Source: Pseudomonadota bacterium (GTDB taxonomy: Bacteria > Verrucomicrobiota > Verrucomicrobiia > Chthoniobacterales > UBA6821). Taken from it: a stretch of DNA of 30,210 nucleotides. The translations under genes were made by a program, and so were the position numbers. The stretch is from assembly GCA_009928265.1 (NCBI GenBank), contig RFPR01000005.1, positions 1 to 30,210 on the forward strand, in the 5' to 3' direction. Numbering within the stretch: the stretch's first letter is position 1; each line of letters begins with the position of its first letter. Under the pieces are notes generated by a model. It searched no databases. It had not been told where the DNA came from and was given only the letters and a program-made list of their open reading frames with translations. This document shows, piece after piece, positions 19,150-28,650 of this stretch.

Positions 19150-19569
19150 ATGGTTCTTCGATTCCTTAGCAAATACCGCGATACCGGCCTCCTGCTCCTG
19201 CGCATTTTGATCGGCCTCTCCTTTCTGGCCCACGGGCTTCCCAAGATCACGGCGGGCCCCCTCCTTTGGGTAAAACTAGGCAAATCGATGCAGTTTGTAG
19301 GAATGGGGGCCTACCCCATCTTCTGGGGCTTTATGGCCGCCCTCTCCGAGTCTCTCGGAGGCTTTCTCCTTCTCATTGGCTTCTGCTTCCGTCCTGCCTG
19401 CCTCTTCCTTTTCATCACCATGGCAGTGGCCACAACGATGCACTTCAACACCACTCCGGGAGATCTTTACGAGAAATGGGATGTAGCCTCCCATGCGATC
19501 GAACTAGGCTCACTGTTTCTATCACTCCTGCTGATCGGACCGGGCAAGTTCAGCGTCGATCGGGAATAA
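19150..19569 (+). CDS. DoxX-family membrane protein
   Basis: A 139-residue protein with four predicted transmembrane helices and the DoxX pattern: LLLLRILIGLSFLAHGLPKI near the N-terminus, an AALSESLGGFLLLIGF helix, then CLFLFITMAVATTMH and ELGSLFLSLLLIGPGKFS. DoxX proteins are small inner-membrane proteins variously tied to quinone, sulfur or redox stress biology; no specific role can be given. It is a single gene, divergent from the lipoprotein operon (107-bp shared gap) and convergent with murJ (14 bp between stops). Confidence 0.88.
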   Translation: MVLRFLSKYRDTGLLLLRILIGLSFLAHGLPKITAGPLLWVKLGKSMQFVGMGAYPIFWGFMAALSESLGGFLLLIGFCFRPACLFLFITMAVATTMHFNTTPGDLYEKWDVASHAIELGSLFLSLLLIGPGKFSVDRE

Positions 19570-19583
19570 TTGGGGGCCTAGAA

Positions 19584-21191
19584 CTAGAAGCCTGGAGTCG
19601 GGGAGGAAGGTTTTCGACCCAGTTTCCTTTTCAGGATTTCAAAAAACTCCCGGAACCCCTCGATCTTCAGAGCCCAGCTTGCAACTAGGAAGAGGACGAC
19701 GGCGCACGCAATAACCCCGAGAAGCGCTCCGGCGCGCAGAAGAATGGAATCATTCTGGAGTGAGGCGAGCCATGGCTGACACCACCATCCGATCACCCCG
19801 ATTGGAACAGAGGCGAGCAGGCATCGAACGAGCGTTGAGCACATCGCTGTGGTCTCAAGGGATCCCGAGACACGGGTCATGAAAAGGTAGAGCAGGGTGA
19901 AGTTCACCGTGGCCGCGGCAGCTGTCGAGAGGGCGAGCCCCCGGTGCCCCATACCGAGTCGGAAAATGAAAAGCCAGTTGAGCACCAGATTCAGCCCGAT
20001 CGAGAGGAAACTGACCGTCATCGGGGTCCACTTCCGGTCGATCGCGTAAAAGGCAGGCGAGAGCACCTTGATGCAGGAGTAACCGACCAAACCGATCGCA
20101 TAGAATTGGAGGGCCTCAGCCGTATGCAGGGTGTCGGCATCGAGGAATTTACCACGCTGGTAGATCAGGGCGATGATCGGCTGAGCAAGGACGATCAGCC
20201 CAACTGCTGAGGGAAGAGTCAGGAAGACGGCGAGGCGCATTGCCTTGGCCAGCGTGGAGCGGAATCGACCCATGTCCCCCAGCGCGGAGACCCGCGAGAT
20301 GACGGGCAGAGTGACGGTGGCAACCGCGACACCGAAGACGCCAAGAGGGAGCTGCATTAACCGGAAGGCATAGGAAAGCCAGCTGATGGGGCCATTCCCG
20401 AGATAGGAGGCAAAGATGCTGTTCACCATGACGTTGATCTGGACGGCACTGGCCGCTATCACCGCCGGAAGCATCAGGATCAGGATGCGACGGATGCCAG
20501 GATCCCTCCAGTCAAAGTCCAAAACCAGTCGGAATCCGGCCCGGAAAAGGTCGGGGATCTGAACCCCCAGTTGAAGCAATCCACCCAGCAGCGTTCCTAG
20601 GGCCAATCCGACCAAGGAGCGTTCCCCGAAATGAGGGTCAATCAACCAGCCAAAAACGATTCCACCGGCAATCGAGCCGATATTGAAGAAACTGGAGGCC
20701 AACGCCGGAACAGTAAACCGGTTCACCGCATTGAGCATCCCCATGACCAAGGCGGCCAACGAGACCAACAGGATGAAGGGATACATGATCCGGGTCAGTC
20801 CGATCGTCAGCTCTGCTTTTTCGACTGGAAAACCAGGTGCCAGGAATCCAATCAGAGGAGCAGCGAAGATCACCCCGAGGATGGACAGCAGACTCATGAA
20901 GACCGTGGTCAACGTGGCGACCTTTGAGGCCAGCTTCCAAGCAGAACCCTCGCCTTCTGTTGCTATTTTTTGCGAAAAAACAGTCACAAAAGCCGTGGAA
21001 AGAGCACCTTCCGCAAATAGATCTCTGAGAAGATTTGGAGCCCGGAACGCTGTCAAAAAGGCATCCATTCCCCGCCCCGCACCGAAAAGACCGGCAAAAA
21101 TCAACTCCCTGGCCAATCCCAGCACACGGCTGAGCATGACCGCTCCCGCGACCACTCCGGCTGCTTTGGTATCAAGGCGATCGCGACTCAT
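19584..21191 (-). CDS. murJ: Lipid II flippase MurJ (MviN)
   Basis: MOP-superfamily membrane protein that flips the peptidoglycan precursor lipid II to the periplasmic face. The 535 residues contain about 14 transmembrane helices. Recognisable stretches are VMLSRVLGLARELIFAGLFG and MDAFLTAFRAPNLLRDLFAEGALS near the N-terminus, FVTVFSQ, and QLPLGVFGVAVATVTLPVIS in the middle. The start is ATG at 21191, whose ATGA overlaps the stop of the tsaC gene; a TTG two codons upstream is less likely. It is the last gene of a purE-tsaC-murJ unit and converges with the DoxX gene. Confidence 0.96.
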   Translation of the reverse strand: MSRDRLDTKAAGVVAGAVMLSRVLGLARELIFAGLFGAGRGMDAFLTAFRAPNLLRDLFAEGALSTAFVTVFSQKIATEGEGSAWKLASKVATLTTVFMSLLSILGVIFAAPLIGFLAPGFPVEKAELTIGLTRIMYPFILLVSLAALVMGMLNAVNRFTVPALASSFFNIGSIAGGIVFGWLIDPHFGERSLVGLALGTLLGGLLQLGVQIPDLFRAGFRLVLDFDWRDPGIRRILILMLPAVIAASAVQINVMVNSIFASYLGNGPISWLSYAFRLMQLPLGVFGVAVATVTLPVISRVSALGDMGRFRSTLAKAMRLAVFLTLPSAVGLIVLAQPIIALIYQRGKFLDADTLHTAEALQFYAIGLVGYSCIKVLSPAFYAIDRKWTPMTVSFLSIGLNLVLNWLFIFRLGMGHRGLALSTAAAATVNFTLLYLFMTRVSGSLETTAMCSTLVRCLLASVPIGVIGWWCQPWLASLQNDSILLRAGALLGVIACAVVLFLVASWALKIEGFREFFEILKRKLGRKPSSPTPGF

Positions 21192-22192
21192 GAGCAATGT
21201 CCTGATCCATGCCGGGATCCATATTCTGCCCGACGCAGACGATCCATGATGGCTACGCCGATTCCCTGTTCGGGAAGCGCCTCAGAGTAAATACCCTCCA
21301 CCCCACTCTCATCGATTGCACGAAGATGGGAGTAAAAGTTCGCAGCAGCCTCTTTCAGATCTCCGGATGAACTCAATACCTTAACCACCCCAAACCGGGC
21401 GGCAATATCGCCCGCTGGCTGCCTAAAGGCCAACAAACCATGAGAGCCTGCATTGGATAATTCCATGATGTCCGATTTCAAGATTGAAAGATGCTTTCTC
21501 GGAGCATAATGCCCCGGAAGGCTACCAGGAGTCTTCACAATTGATTCACCCTGGATGATATGTCCGAATTCCTTCAATTGATCCTCTGTAATTGGCCCCG
21601 GACGCAAAATCTCCATTCCCTGTGGTGTCAGGGAGAGAATGGTGGATTCCAATCCATGCTGAGAAGCCCCTCCATCCAGTATCAATAAAATGACCTCACC
21701 CAGTTCAGATTGGACATCCAACGCCGTGACGGGACTGATCCTACCAAACCGATTGGCACTCGGAGCTGCTAAGGGAGATCCAACCTTACGGAGGACTTCC
21801 TGAAAGAGAGGATGGGCCGCCACACGAACGGCAATCCGATCCGATCCCGCGGTCACCAACTCAGGGATGTCCGGATGCTTCTTAAGAAGCAAGGTTAACG
21901 GCCCTGGCCAGAAGGCGTTGGCCAAGCGATTAACCAGATCTCCCTCGATATCCGATTCAAAGATAGCAACCCTCTCAATCCATCCCGCATCTGGGAGGTG
22001 AACAATGAGGGGATCAGTCAGAGGCCGCCCTTTGGCTTCAAAGATCGAGGCAACGGCAAGCGGTTGGAAAGCATCAGCCGCCAGGCCATAGACTGTTTCG
22101 GTCGGAACACCGGCTATTCCGCCGGCTTGGAGTAGGGCCGCGCATTCGACCACCCCCTCCGCTCCGGACACAATGCGGGCGCTTCTGCTCAC
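21188..22192 (-). CDS. tsaC: L-threonylcarbamoyladenylate synthase, long Sua5 type
   Basis: Uses threonine, bicarbonate and ATP to make threonylcarbamoyl-AMP for the t6A modification of tRNAs that read ANN codons. The YrdC domain shows PTETVYGL at 30-37, KGRP at 54-57, FWPGPLT at 94-100 and APSAN at 143-147. The linker has SLPGHYAP at 224-231 and a C-terminal Sua5 domain of about 95 residues ending with QGIGVAIMDRLRRA, so this is the two-domain Sua5 form rather than the short TsaC. The start is GTG at 22192, 23 bp after purE; no Shine-Dalgarno motif is clear. It overlaps the murJ start by 4 bp. Confidence 0.94.
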   Translation of the reverse strand: MSRSARIVSGAEGVVECAALLQAGGIAGVPTETVYGLAADAFQPLAVASIFEAKGRPLTDPLIVHLPDAGWIERVAIFESDIEGDLVNRLANAFWPGPLTLLLKKHPDIPELVTAGSDRIAVRVAAHPLFQEVLRKVGSPLAAPSANRFGRISPVTALDVQSELGEVILLILDGGASQHGLESTILSLTPQGMEILRPGPITEDQLKEFGHIIQGESIVKTPGSLPGHYAPRKHLSILKSDIMELSNAGSHGLLAFRQPAGDIAARFGVVKVLSSSGDLKEAAANFYSHLRAIDESGVEGIYSEALPEQGIGVAIMDRLRRAEYGSRHGSGHCS

Positions 22193-22215
22193 GGAAATCT
22201 CGTTAATCCCCCGCT

Positions 22216-22773
22216 TTAGCGACGGAGTTTTGAAAGTGGCTCCAACCTGCTAGAGGCTGCTGCTTTTGTCTGGGTGGAGCGGAATTCCCTTAATTTTTCC
22301 GCCAACCCCTCATGAAGGAGGGCGAGTTGGGAGACGGCAAAGAGGGCCGCATTCTTGGCCCCTGCCCCGCCGATGGCAAAAGTGGCCACAGGGATCCCTG
22401 CAGGCATCTGGACAATCGAGAGCAGGGAGTCGAAGCCCTCCATGGTCCGGCTCTTCACCGGCACCCCGAGAACAGGCACCGTCGTCTGCGCAGCGATCAT
22501 CCCGGGCAGGTGGGCAGCCCCTCCCGCTCCGGCGATGATGGCATGCAACCCGCGAGCCTCGGCTTCCTTGGCATAAGTCGCCATGGCGTCGGGCATACGG
22601 TGGGCGGAAACGACACGGTATTCGCAGGGCACCCCGAATTCCTCCAGGATCGCCACGGCGTGGCTCATGGTCTCCCAGTCACTCTTGCTTCCCATCACGA
22701 CCCCTACGAGCGGGGCGGAAGCTTTTGCAGATGGACTCTTGGAGTAGGCACGGGCGGGCTTTTTTGCAGGCAT
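22216..22773 (-). CDS. purE: N5-carboxyaminoimidazole ribonucleotide mutase PurE
   Basis: Converts N5-CAIR to CAIR in purine synthesis. The core starts [13 protein letters not shown] (MGSKSDW at 27-33), followed by SAHRMP at 56-61 with the catalytic His58, and [11 protein letters not shown] at 82-92. The 185 residues include a roughly 20-residue basic, Ser/Ala-rich N-terminal extension ([17 protein letters not shown]), a little longer than usual. I chose the ATG at 22773; an in-frame start further upstream would add a non-conserved stretch. The partner purK is not in the window. It is divergent from aroK across an 86-bp gap and is the first gene of the purE-tsaC-murJ unit. Confidence 0.96.
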   Translation of the reverse strand: MPAKKPARAYSKSPSAKASAPLVGVVMGSKSDWETMSHAVAILEEFGVPCEYRVVSAHRMPDAMATYAKEAEARGLHAIIAGAGGAAHLPGMIAAQTTVPVLGVPVKSRTMEGFDSLLSIVQMPAGIPVATFAIGGAGAKNAALFAVSQLALLHEGLAEKLREFRSTQTKAAASSRLEPLSKLRR

Positions 22774-22859
22774 GGCCGAGGTTAGCCTCGACTCGCTGCC
22801 TCGATCAACCCCAACTCCCCCACCCTTCGTTGTTTTCACGGATCTCGCCCCCCGTTACG

Positions 22860-23399
22860 ATGCCTAGCATGTCAGGCAACATTATCCTCATCGGCTTCAT
22901 GGGCTGCGGCAAAAGCAGCATAGGCCGACGGCTTGCCTCGCGTCTGGGATACGCCTTTCTCGACAGCGATGAGTTGATCGTTGAGTCGGCGCAAGGAAAG
23001 AGCATCAGTGACATTTTTGCCGAGGAAGGAGAGGACCGATTTCGTGAACGAGAGACCGGGGCACTTCAGGAGCTCATCGATTCCACCTCGATCGTGCTCG
23101 CCACTGGGGGCGGCGCTGTCCTGCGACCCGAGAATCGGGAGATCCTCCGCAAGATCGGCACAACGGTCTGGCTTTATGCCGATCCCGAAATCCTCTTCGA
23201 ACGCGCAACCCGAAACCGCAAGCGTCCCTTACTCGAGGTCGAGAACCCCCGCACCACCTTCAATACACTCCTGGAATCACGGCTTCCCATTTACGAGGAG
23301 GCTGCCGACCTGAAAATCGATGCCTCAGGCCTCTCTCATGAACAGACGGTCGAGTCGATAGTGTATGCTGTCAAAGGGAGGGCTTCACGCGACGCATGA
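22860..23399 (+). CDS. aroK: Shikimate kinase AroK/AroL
   Basis: Phosphorylates shikimate at O3 in the aromatic amino acid pathway. The 179 residues carry Walker A GFMGCGKSS at 12-20, the shikimate-binding DSDELI near 35, FRERE at 61-65, the GGGA at 83-86 and the lid Arg region RKRPLL at 120-125, with a second substrate Arg in SRLPIY near 141. Two ATG codons are possible (22860 and 22869); neither has a Shine-Dalgarno motif and I took the first. It stands alone on the plus strand before the gap-pgk-tpiA cluster, and no other aro gene is nearby. Confidence 0.95.
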   Translation: MPSMSGNIILIGFMGCGKSSIGRRLASRLGYAFLDSDELIVESAQGKSISDIFAEEGEDRFRERETGALQELIDSTSIVLATGGGAVLRPENREILRKIGTTVWLYADPEILFERATRNRKRPLLEVENPRTTFNTLLESRLPIYEEAADLKIDASGLSHEQTVESIVYAVKGRASRDA

Positions 23400-23431
23400 T
23401 GCCTAACCGTGGAACGACCCGCCTGTTGTCA

Positions 23432-23458
23432 TTGACGGGGTTGTCCCCGGGGAATAAT
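23432..23458 (+). promoter_or_regulatory. Weak sigma-70-like promoter candidate before gap
   Basis: TTGACG (23432-23437) and AATAAT (23453-23458) lie 15 bp apart, 54 bp before the gap ATG. The spacing is short of the ideal 17. A 5-bp palindrome CGGGG/CCCCG (23436-23449) overlaps the spacer and might be an operator. This is the best candidate I see for the glycolytic operon, but it is weak. Confidence 0.25.
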
Positions 23459-23463
23459 TCTAG

Positions 23464-24552
<1,089 letters not shown>

Positions 24553-24572
24553 CAACGGCCCGACATTACAGG

Positions 24573-24609
24573 GGGCAGGAAAAGCAGGCTCGACCTGACT
24601 TTCCTGCCC
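24573..24609 (+). terminator. Hairpin between gap and pgk (partial terminator or stabiliser)
   Basis: A perfect 10-bp stem GGGCAGGAAA 24573-24582 / TTTCCTGCCC 24600-24609 encloses a second small stem (CAGG/CCTG). The following TCTCTTCTTTC is pyrimidine-rich but lacks a solid T-run, so it may be a leaky terminator or an mRNA end-protecting structure giving more gap than pgk message. Confidence 0.5.
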
Positions 24610-24657
24610 TCTCTTCTTTCGATTCACCTCAATTTTTCACACACAACCCTCATCACC

Positions 24658-25905
24658 ATGGCCAAGAAAACAATCAAGGACATCGACCTCGCCGGCAAAC
24701 GCGTCTTCATCCGCGTCGACTTCAACGTCCCTCAGGACAAGCAGACCGGAGAGATCACCAATACCCAGCGCATCACCGCCGCCCTTCCCACCATCCAGCA
24801 TGCGCTGGACCAGGGGGCCTCGGTTGTCCTTGCCAGCCATCTTGGCCGTCCCAATGGCGAGCGCGTGTCCAAGTACACGCTCAAGCCCGTCGCCGCCAAG
24901 CTTAAGGAACTCCTCGGCAAGCCGGTGAAGTTCCTCGACGACTGTGTTGGTGCCGAGGTTGAGGCCGCATGCGCCGCCCTCAAACCGGGCGAGCTCATCC
25001 TGCTAGAAAACGTCCGCTTCCACATCGAGGAAGAGGGCAAAGCCAAGGATGCCGAAGGCAACAGTGTGAAGGCTGACCCCGAAAAGGTCGCCGCTTTCCG
25101 CGCCAGCCTGAGCAAACTTGCCGACGTCTACGTGAACGACGCGTTCGGCACCTCACACCGCGCGCATTCCAGCGTAACCGGCGTCGAGCTTCCTCACAAA
25201 GTGGCCGGCTTCCTCGTGGAGAAGGAACTCGCCGCCTTTGCGGCTGTCCTTGAGAGCCCAAAGCGTCCCCTGCTTGCGATCCTTGGCGGCGCCAAGATCG
25301 CCGACAAGATCCCCCTTATCCGCAACCTCGTGGAGAAGGCCGATGACATCATCATCGGGGGTGGCATGGCCTATACCTTCCACAAGGTCCTCAACGGCAT
25401 GCAGATCGGCAACAGTCTCTATGATCCCGCCGGTGCCGAGATCGTCCAGGAGCTCATTGCCAAGGCCAAGGAGAGGGGTGTGCGTATCCACCTGCCCGTC
25501 GACTTCATCACCGGTAACAAATTCGCTCCGGACTCTGATCTCGGATCAGCAACTGTTGAGAGCGGCATCCCCGACGGCTGGGAGGGATTTGATTGTGGGC
25601 CCAAGAGCCGCGAACTTTTCGACAAGGTCATCGCTTCCGCAAAAACCATCGTCTGGAACGGCCCCTGCGGTGTATTCGAGTTCGACATCTTTGCCGAAGG
25701 CACCAAGGCCATGGCCCATGCCGTTGCCGCTGCCACGGCCGCCGGTGCCATCACCATTGTTGGTGGAGGTGATACCGCGACCGCCGCAAAGAAATTCGGA
25801 GTCATCGACAAGGTCACCCACGCCTCAACCGGCGGCGGAGCTTCCCTAGAGCTACTCGAGGGCAAGACCCTTCCCGGAGTCGCCGCATTGCACGAGAAGG
25901 CCTAA
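24658..25905 (+). CDS. pgk: Phosphoglycerate kinase
   Basis: Glycolytic kinase that makes ATP from 1,3-bisphosphoglycerate. The 415 residues fit the family. [11 protein letters not shown] at 15-25 is the classic N-terminal signature, ASHLGRPNG near 60 contacts the substrate, [14 protein letters not shown] mid-protein opens the C-terminal domain, and [13 protein letters not shown] lies at the nucleotide site. The ATG follows an A/C-rich leader (ACAACCCTCATCACC) lacking a Shine-Dalgarno motif. Highly biased codon use matches gap. It sits between gap and tpiA (19 bp to tpiA). Confidence 0.98.
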   Translation: MAKKTIKDIDLAGKRVFIRVDFNVPQDKQTGEITNTQRITAALPTIQHALDQGASVVLASHLGRPNGERVSKYTLKPVAAKLKELLGKPVKFLDDCVGAEVEAACAALKPGELILLENVRFHIEEEGKAKDAEGNSVKADPEKVAAFRASLSKLADVYVNDAFGTSHRAHSSVTGVELPHKVAGFLVEKELAAFAAVLESPKRPLLAILGGAKIADKIPLIRNLVEKADDIIIGGGMAYTFHKVLNGMQIGNSLYDPAGAEIVQELIAKAKERGVRIHLPVDFITGNKFAPDSDLGSATVESGIPDGWEGFDCGPKSRELFDKVIASAKTIVWNGPCGVFEFDIFAEGTKAMAHAVAAATAAGAITIVGGGDTATAAKKFGVIDKVTHASTGGGASLELLEGKTLPGVAALHEKA

Positions 25906-25924
25906 TATTCTTCCAGAAACAATC

Positions 25925-26701
25925 ATGGCCATTCCCCGCAAAAAATTCGTCGCAGGAAACTTCAAGATGAACACGACCTCCTCGGAGGTCGCCCCTTATC
26001 TGGAGTCCTTCCGCCTGGAGACCGAGAAGATCAATGAAGTCGACATCGTCCTCATCCCTCCCTTCACCTCGCTCTCCAAGGTCTCCGAAATCCTTGGCGG
26101 CGCGCAGAAAATTCGACTCGGGGCGCAGAACATGTCCTCCGAAGCCAAAGGCGCCTACACCGGCGAAATCTCCGCAGCCATGTTGCGCGATCTCTTCGTG
26201 CGCTACGTGCTGGTCGGCCACAGTGAGCGCCGTCGTCTCTTTGGTGAGACTGACGAGACAGTCCGCCGCAAGCTGGTAACCGCGCTTAATTCCGAACTCC
26301 GCCCCATCCTCTGCATCGGGGAGACCCTTGAAGAGCGCCAAGCAGGTCAAGAAAAGAACATTCTAGAATCCCAACTGCGCGCCGCCCTTGAAGGACTATC
26401 CGCCGAGGAAATCTCGGAGGTTGTCATCGCTTACGAGCCTGTCTGGGCGATCGGAACCGGCCTCACCGCAACTCCTGAGCAGGCCCAGGAGGCCCACTCC
26501 TTCATCCGCGACCATCTCGGCAAATTGGCTGGCACCTCCGTGGCGAACAAAGCCCGCATCCTCTACGGAGGAAGCGTAACGCCCTCCAATGCCAGGGAAC
26601 TCATGTCCCAAGAGGACATCGACGGAGCACTGGTCGGCGGCGCAAGCCTCGACCCACGCGGTTTCGCGGAGATCGTCGCCGCAGCGGTTCCCGCCAAATA
26701 A
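25925..26701 (+). CDS. tpiA: Triosephosphate isomerase
   Basis: Interconverts dihydroxyacetone phosphate and glyceraldehyde 3-phosphate. The 258-residue TIM barrel has the catalytic residues in place: Lys14 in GNFKMN, His99 in VGHSERR and Glu171 in AYEPVWAIGTG, followed by the phosphate-binding GGSVTP near 219. Start ATG, 19 bp after pgk, no Shine-Dalgarno motif. It is the last gene of gap-pgk-tpiA; a terminator follows within about 75 bp. Downstream genes (permeases) therefore probably form a separate unit. Confidence 0.98.
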   Translation: MAIPRKKFVAGNFKMNTTSSEVAPYLESFRLETEKINEVDIVLIPPFTSLSKVSEILGGAQKIRLGAQNMSSEAKGAYTGEISAAMLRDLFVRYVLVGHSERRRLFGETDETVRRKLVTALNSELRPILCIGETLEERQAGQEKNILESQLRAALEGLSAEEISEVVIAYEPVWAIGTGLTATPEQAQEAHSFIRDHLGKLAGTSVANKARILYGGSVTPSNARELMSQEDIDGALVGGASLDPRGFAEIVAAAVPAK

Positions 26702-26710
26702 AGCAAGCTG

Positions 26711-26745
26711 GACCGCGCGGGGGCGCGGAGGCGCAGAGAGTTTTT
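26711..26745. repeat. G-rich hairpin and GCGCAGAG-type low-complexity motif
   Basis: A perfect CCGCGC/GCGCGG stem (26713-26718 with 26723-26728, GGGG loop) runs into GAGGCGCAGAGAG and a TTTTT. The GCGGAGGCGCAGAG wording resembles heptad-like intergenic motifs seen in many bacterial genomes; here at most one degenerate unit is present. It could also be part of a tandem terminator for tpiA. Confidence 0.35.
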
Positions 26746-26753
26746 ATGGGTTG

Positions 26754-26775
26754 AAGCCGCTTTGGCGGCTTTTCC
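26754..26775 (+). terminator. Intrinsic terminator after tpiA
   Basis: AAGCCGC (26754-26760) pairs with GCGGCTT (26765-26771) around a TTTG loop, followed by TTCCTT (the stem's own last Ts extend the run). It lies about 50 bp past the tpiA stop and before the permease genes. Confidence 0.7.
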
Positions 26776-26813
26776 TTCATAATTCATCATTCTGACTTCA
26801 TCCTTTTGGCATC

Positions 26814-27716
26814 ATGCTTCGCCGCCTTGCATCACTCCCCGTGGTGCTTGTCTGCGTGGTGACCATTACCTTTTTCCTGATCCGTCTCTCGCCGGGAGGT
26901 CCTTTTGATTCGGAGCGGAAGCTACCTGCTGCCATCGAGAAGCAGCTTCTGGCCAAGTACAAACTCGATGGGCCGATCGTGACCCAATACACCAGCTATC
27001 TTAAGGACCTGTTACACGGCGACCTCCGGCTTTCGACCAAATACCGCAACCGCTCGGTCAACGAGATCTTGGCCCAGACCCTTCCCGTTACCCTCACGCT
27101 TGGCGTCACCGCACTTCTCATCGCCATCACGATAGGGATCTGGCTGGGGGCCTTTGCTGCGGCCCGTCCGGGTACATTGGCAGAGTTTGGTGCCCTTGCC
27201 GTGATGCTTCTGGCGATTTCCCTCCCCTCATTCGTCCTGGGCCCACTGCTGATCCTGATCTTCTCGATCAAACTGGCCTGGCTGCCGGTGGGCGGCTGGG
27301 GAACCCCGGCACAACTGCTGCTTCCCTCCCTCACCCTGGCACTCCCCTATGCAGCAGTCATCGCCCGCCTCCTGCATGATAGCCTCAGGGAAACACTGCT
27401 TGAAGATTTTGTTAGGACGGCCCGTGCCAAGGGGCTTTCAGAACGCGTTGTTGTCTACCGCCATGCCCTCCGCGTGGCGATCCTCCCAGTCGTCTCCTAT
27501 TTAGGCCCGCTCACGGCGAATCTGCTCACAGGGTCGATCGTGGTGGAGACGATCTTCCACATTCCGGGAGCTGGAGGATTCTTCGTGAATTCGATCCTCA
27601 ATCGCGACGGATTCCTGCTCGGCGGTGTCGTTATCGTCTACTGCGTACTTCTGATGCTCTTTAACCTGCTGGTGGACCTCTCCTACCGCTTCCTCGACAG
27701 GAGAATCAGGGCATGA
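26814..27716 (+). CDS. ABC transporter permease, OppB/DppB type
   Basis: Inner-membrane subunit of a peptide/nickel-type ABC importer. The 300 residues have an N-terminal helix, the typical RLSPGGPF segment, about six transmembrane helices and the cytoplasmic EAA loop (EDFVRTARAKGLSERVV, 197-213) that contacts the ATPase. HIPGAGGFFVNSILNRD near 249 is also family-typical. The start is ATG, with no Shine-Dalgarno motif. Its stop overlaps the next permease as ATGA. No binding protein or ATPase gene is seen next to the pair, so the substrate (peptide, metal or other) cannot be inferred. Confidence 0.93.
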   Translation: MLRRLASLPVVLVCVVTITFFLIRLSPGGPFDSERKLPAAIEKQLLAKYKLDGPIVTQYTSYLKDLLHGDLRLSTKYRNRSVNEILAQTLPVTLTLGVTALLIAITIGIWLGAFAAARPGTLAEFGALAVMLLAISLPSFVLGPLLILIFSIKLAWLPVGGWGTPAQLLLPSLTLALPYAAVIARLLHDSLRETLLEDFVRTARAKGLSERVVVYRHALRVAILPVVSYLGPLTANLLTGSIVVETIFHIPGAGGFFVNSILNRDGFLLGGVVIVYCVLLMLFNLLVDLSYRFLDRRIRA

Positions 27717-28591
27717 GCTCCGCACGCCGTCTTTCCGCCTCAGGAAAAGCAGCCGCTCTGGTGCTGGCGATCATGGGACTTGTCGTCATCGTCGGACCTC
27801 TCCTGCTTCCTGGTTCCTACTCCCTCCCCTCCCCGCTGACCTATGCGGCTCCCAGCACAGCCCACCCTTGCGGTACGGATCTTAATGGACGCGATCTTCT
27901 CCTGCGGATTATGGAGGGAGGCAGGATTTCCCTTCTTGTCGGTCTCTGCGGGGCTGCCATCAGCCTCTTCATTGGCACCGCCTACGGACTCGTGGCGGGA
28001 TCCTCGGGCGCGGGCACCGATAATGCGATGATGCGGGCAGTTGACATCCTCTACTCCGTCCCACGACTGATCTTCATCCTTGTGTTTATCAACGCCTTCA
28101 ATGAACGCCTCCAGCTTGCTGCGAGTCACCACGGGTGGGACTGGCTAGTAGGTTCCTCCCGGCTCGTCATCCTGATCCTTAGTTTAGGGATTATCGAATG
28201 GCTCACGATGGCCCGGATCGTCCGGGGACAGACGCTCACACTCCGGGAGCGTTCCTATGTGGCAGCGGCCCGGGTACTTGGCGTGGGCTACTGGACAATC
28301 CTTCTCCGGCACATCCTACCTAACCTTGCCGGAATTATCCTTGTCTATCTGACACTGGCCATCCCCTCGGTCATCATCGACGAGGCATTTCTGAGCTTCC
28401 TGGGACTTGGGGTTCAGGCACCCCAGTCGAGCTGGGGATCACTCCTTGCGGAGGGAGCCGCTTCCATTAATCCCCTCAAGGGGGCCTGGGGGCTTATCCT
28501 CTTTCCGGCCCTGGCCCTGCTGACCACCCTGCTTGCGCTCTACTCGTTGGGTGACGCCATGCGCCGCAAGATCGGAGCCAAAGGGGACTGA
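27713..28591 (+). CDS. ABC transporter permease, OppC/DppC type
   Basis: Partner permease of the preceding gene. The 292 residues show one N-terminal helix, the periplasmic HPCGTDLNGRDLLLRIMEGG signature near 51-70 followed by RISLLVG, and the EAA loop (RSYVAAARVLGVGYWTI, 180-196). FLSFLGLGVQAPQSSWG near the C-terminus is also diagnostic of OppC. It starts with ATG overlapping the OppB-type stop by 4 bp. The next gene, cca, is on the same strand after 59 bp and is functionally unrelated, so the transporter lacks its ATPases and binding protein here; they must be elsewhere if the system is functional. Confidence 0.93.
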   Translation: MSSARRLSASGKAAALVLAIMGLVVIVGPLLLPGSYSLPSPLTYAAPSTAHPCGTDLNGRDLLLRIMEGGRISLLVGLCGAAISLFIGTAYGLVAGSSGAGTDNAMMRAVDILYSVPRLIFILVFINAFNERLQLAASHHGWDWLVGSSRLVILILSLGIIEWLTMARIVRGQTLTLRERSYVAAARVLGVGYWTILLRHILPNLAGIILVYLTLAIPSVIIDEAFLSFLGLGVQAPQSSWGSLLAEGAASINPLKGAWGLILFPALALLTTLLALYSLGDAMRRKIGAKGD

Positions 28592-28650
28592 CCCCTGGGA
28601 GTTTTCTTCCCTACTTGCCCCGAGACATAACGAGCGGGCACGATAGCACC

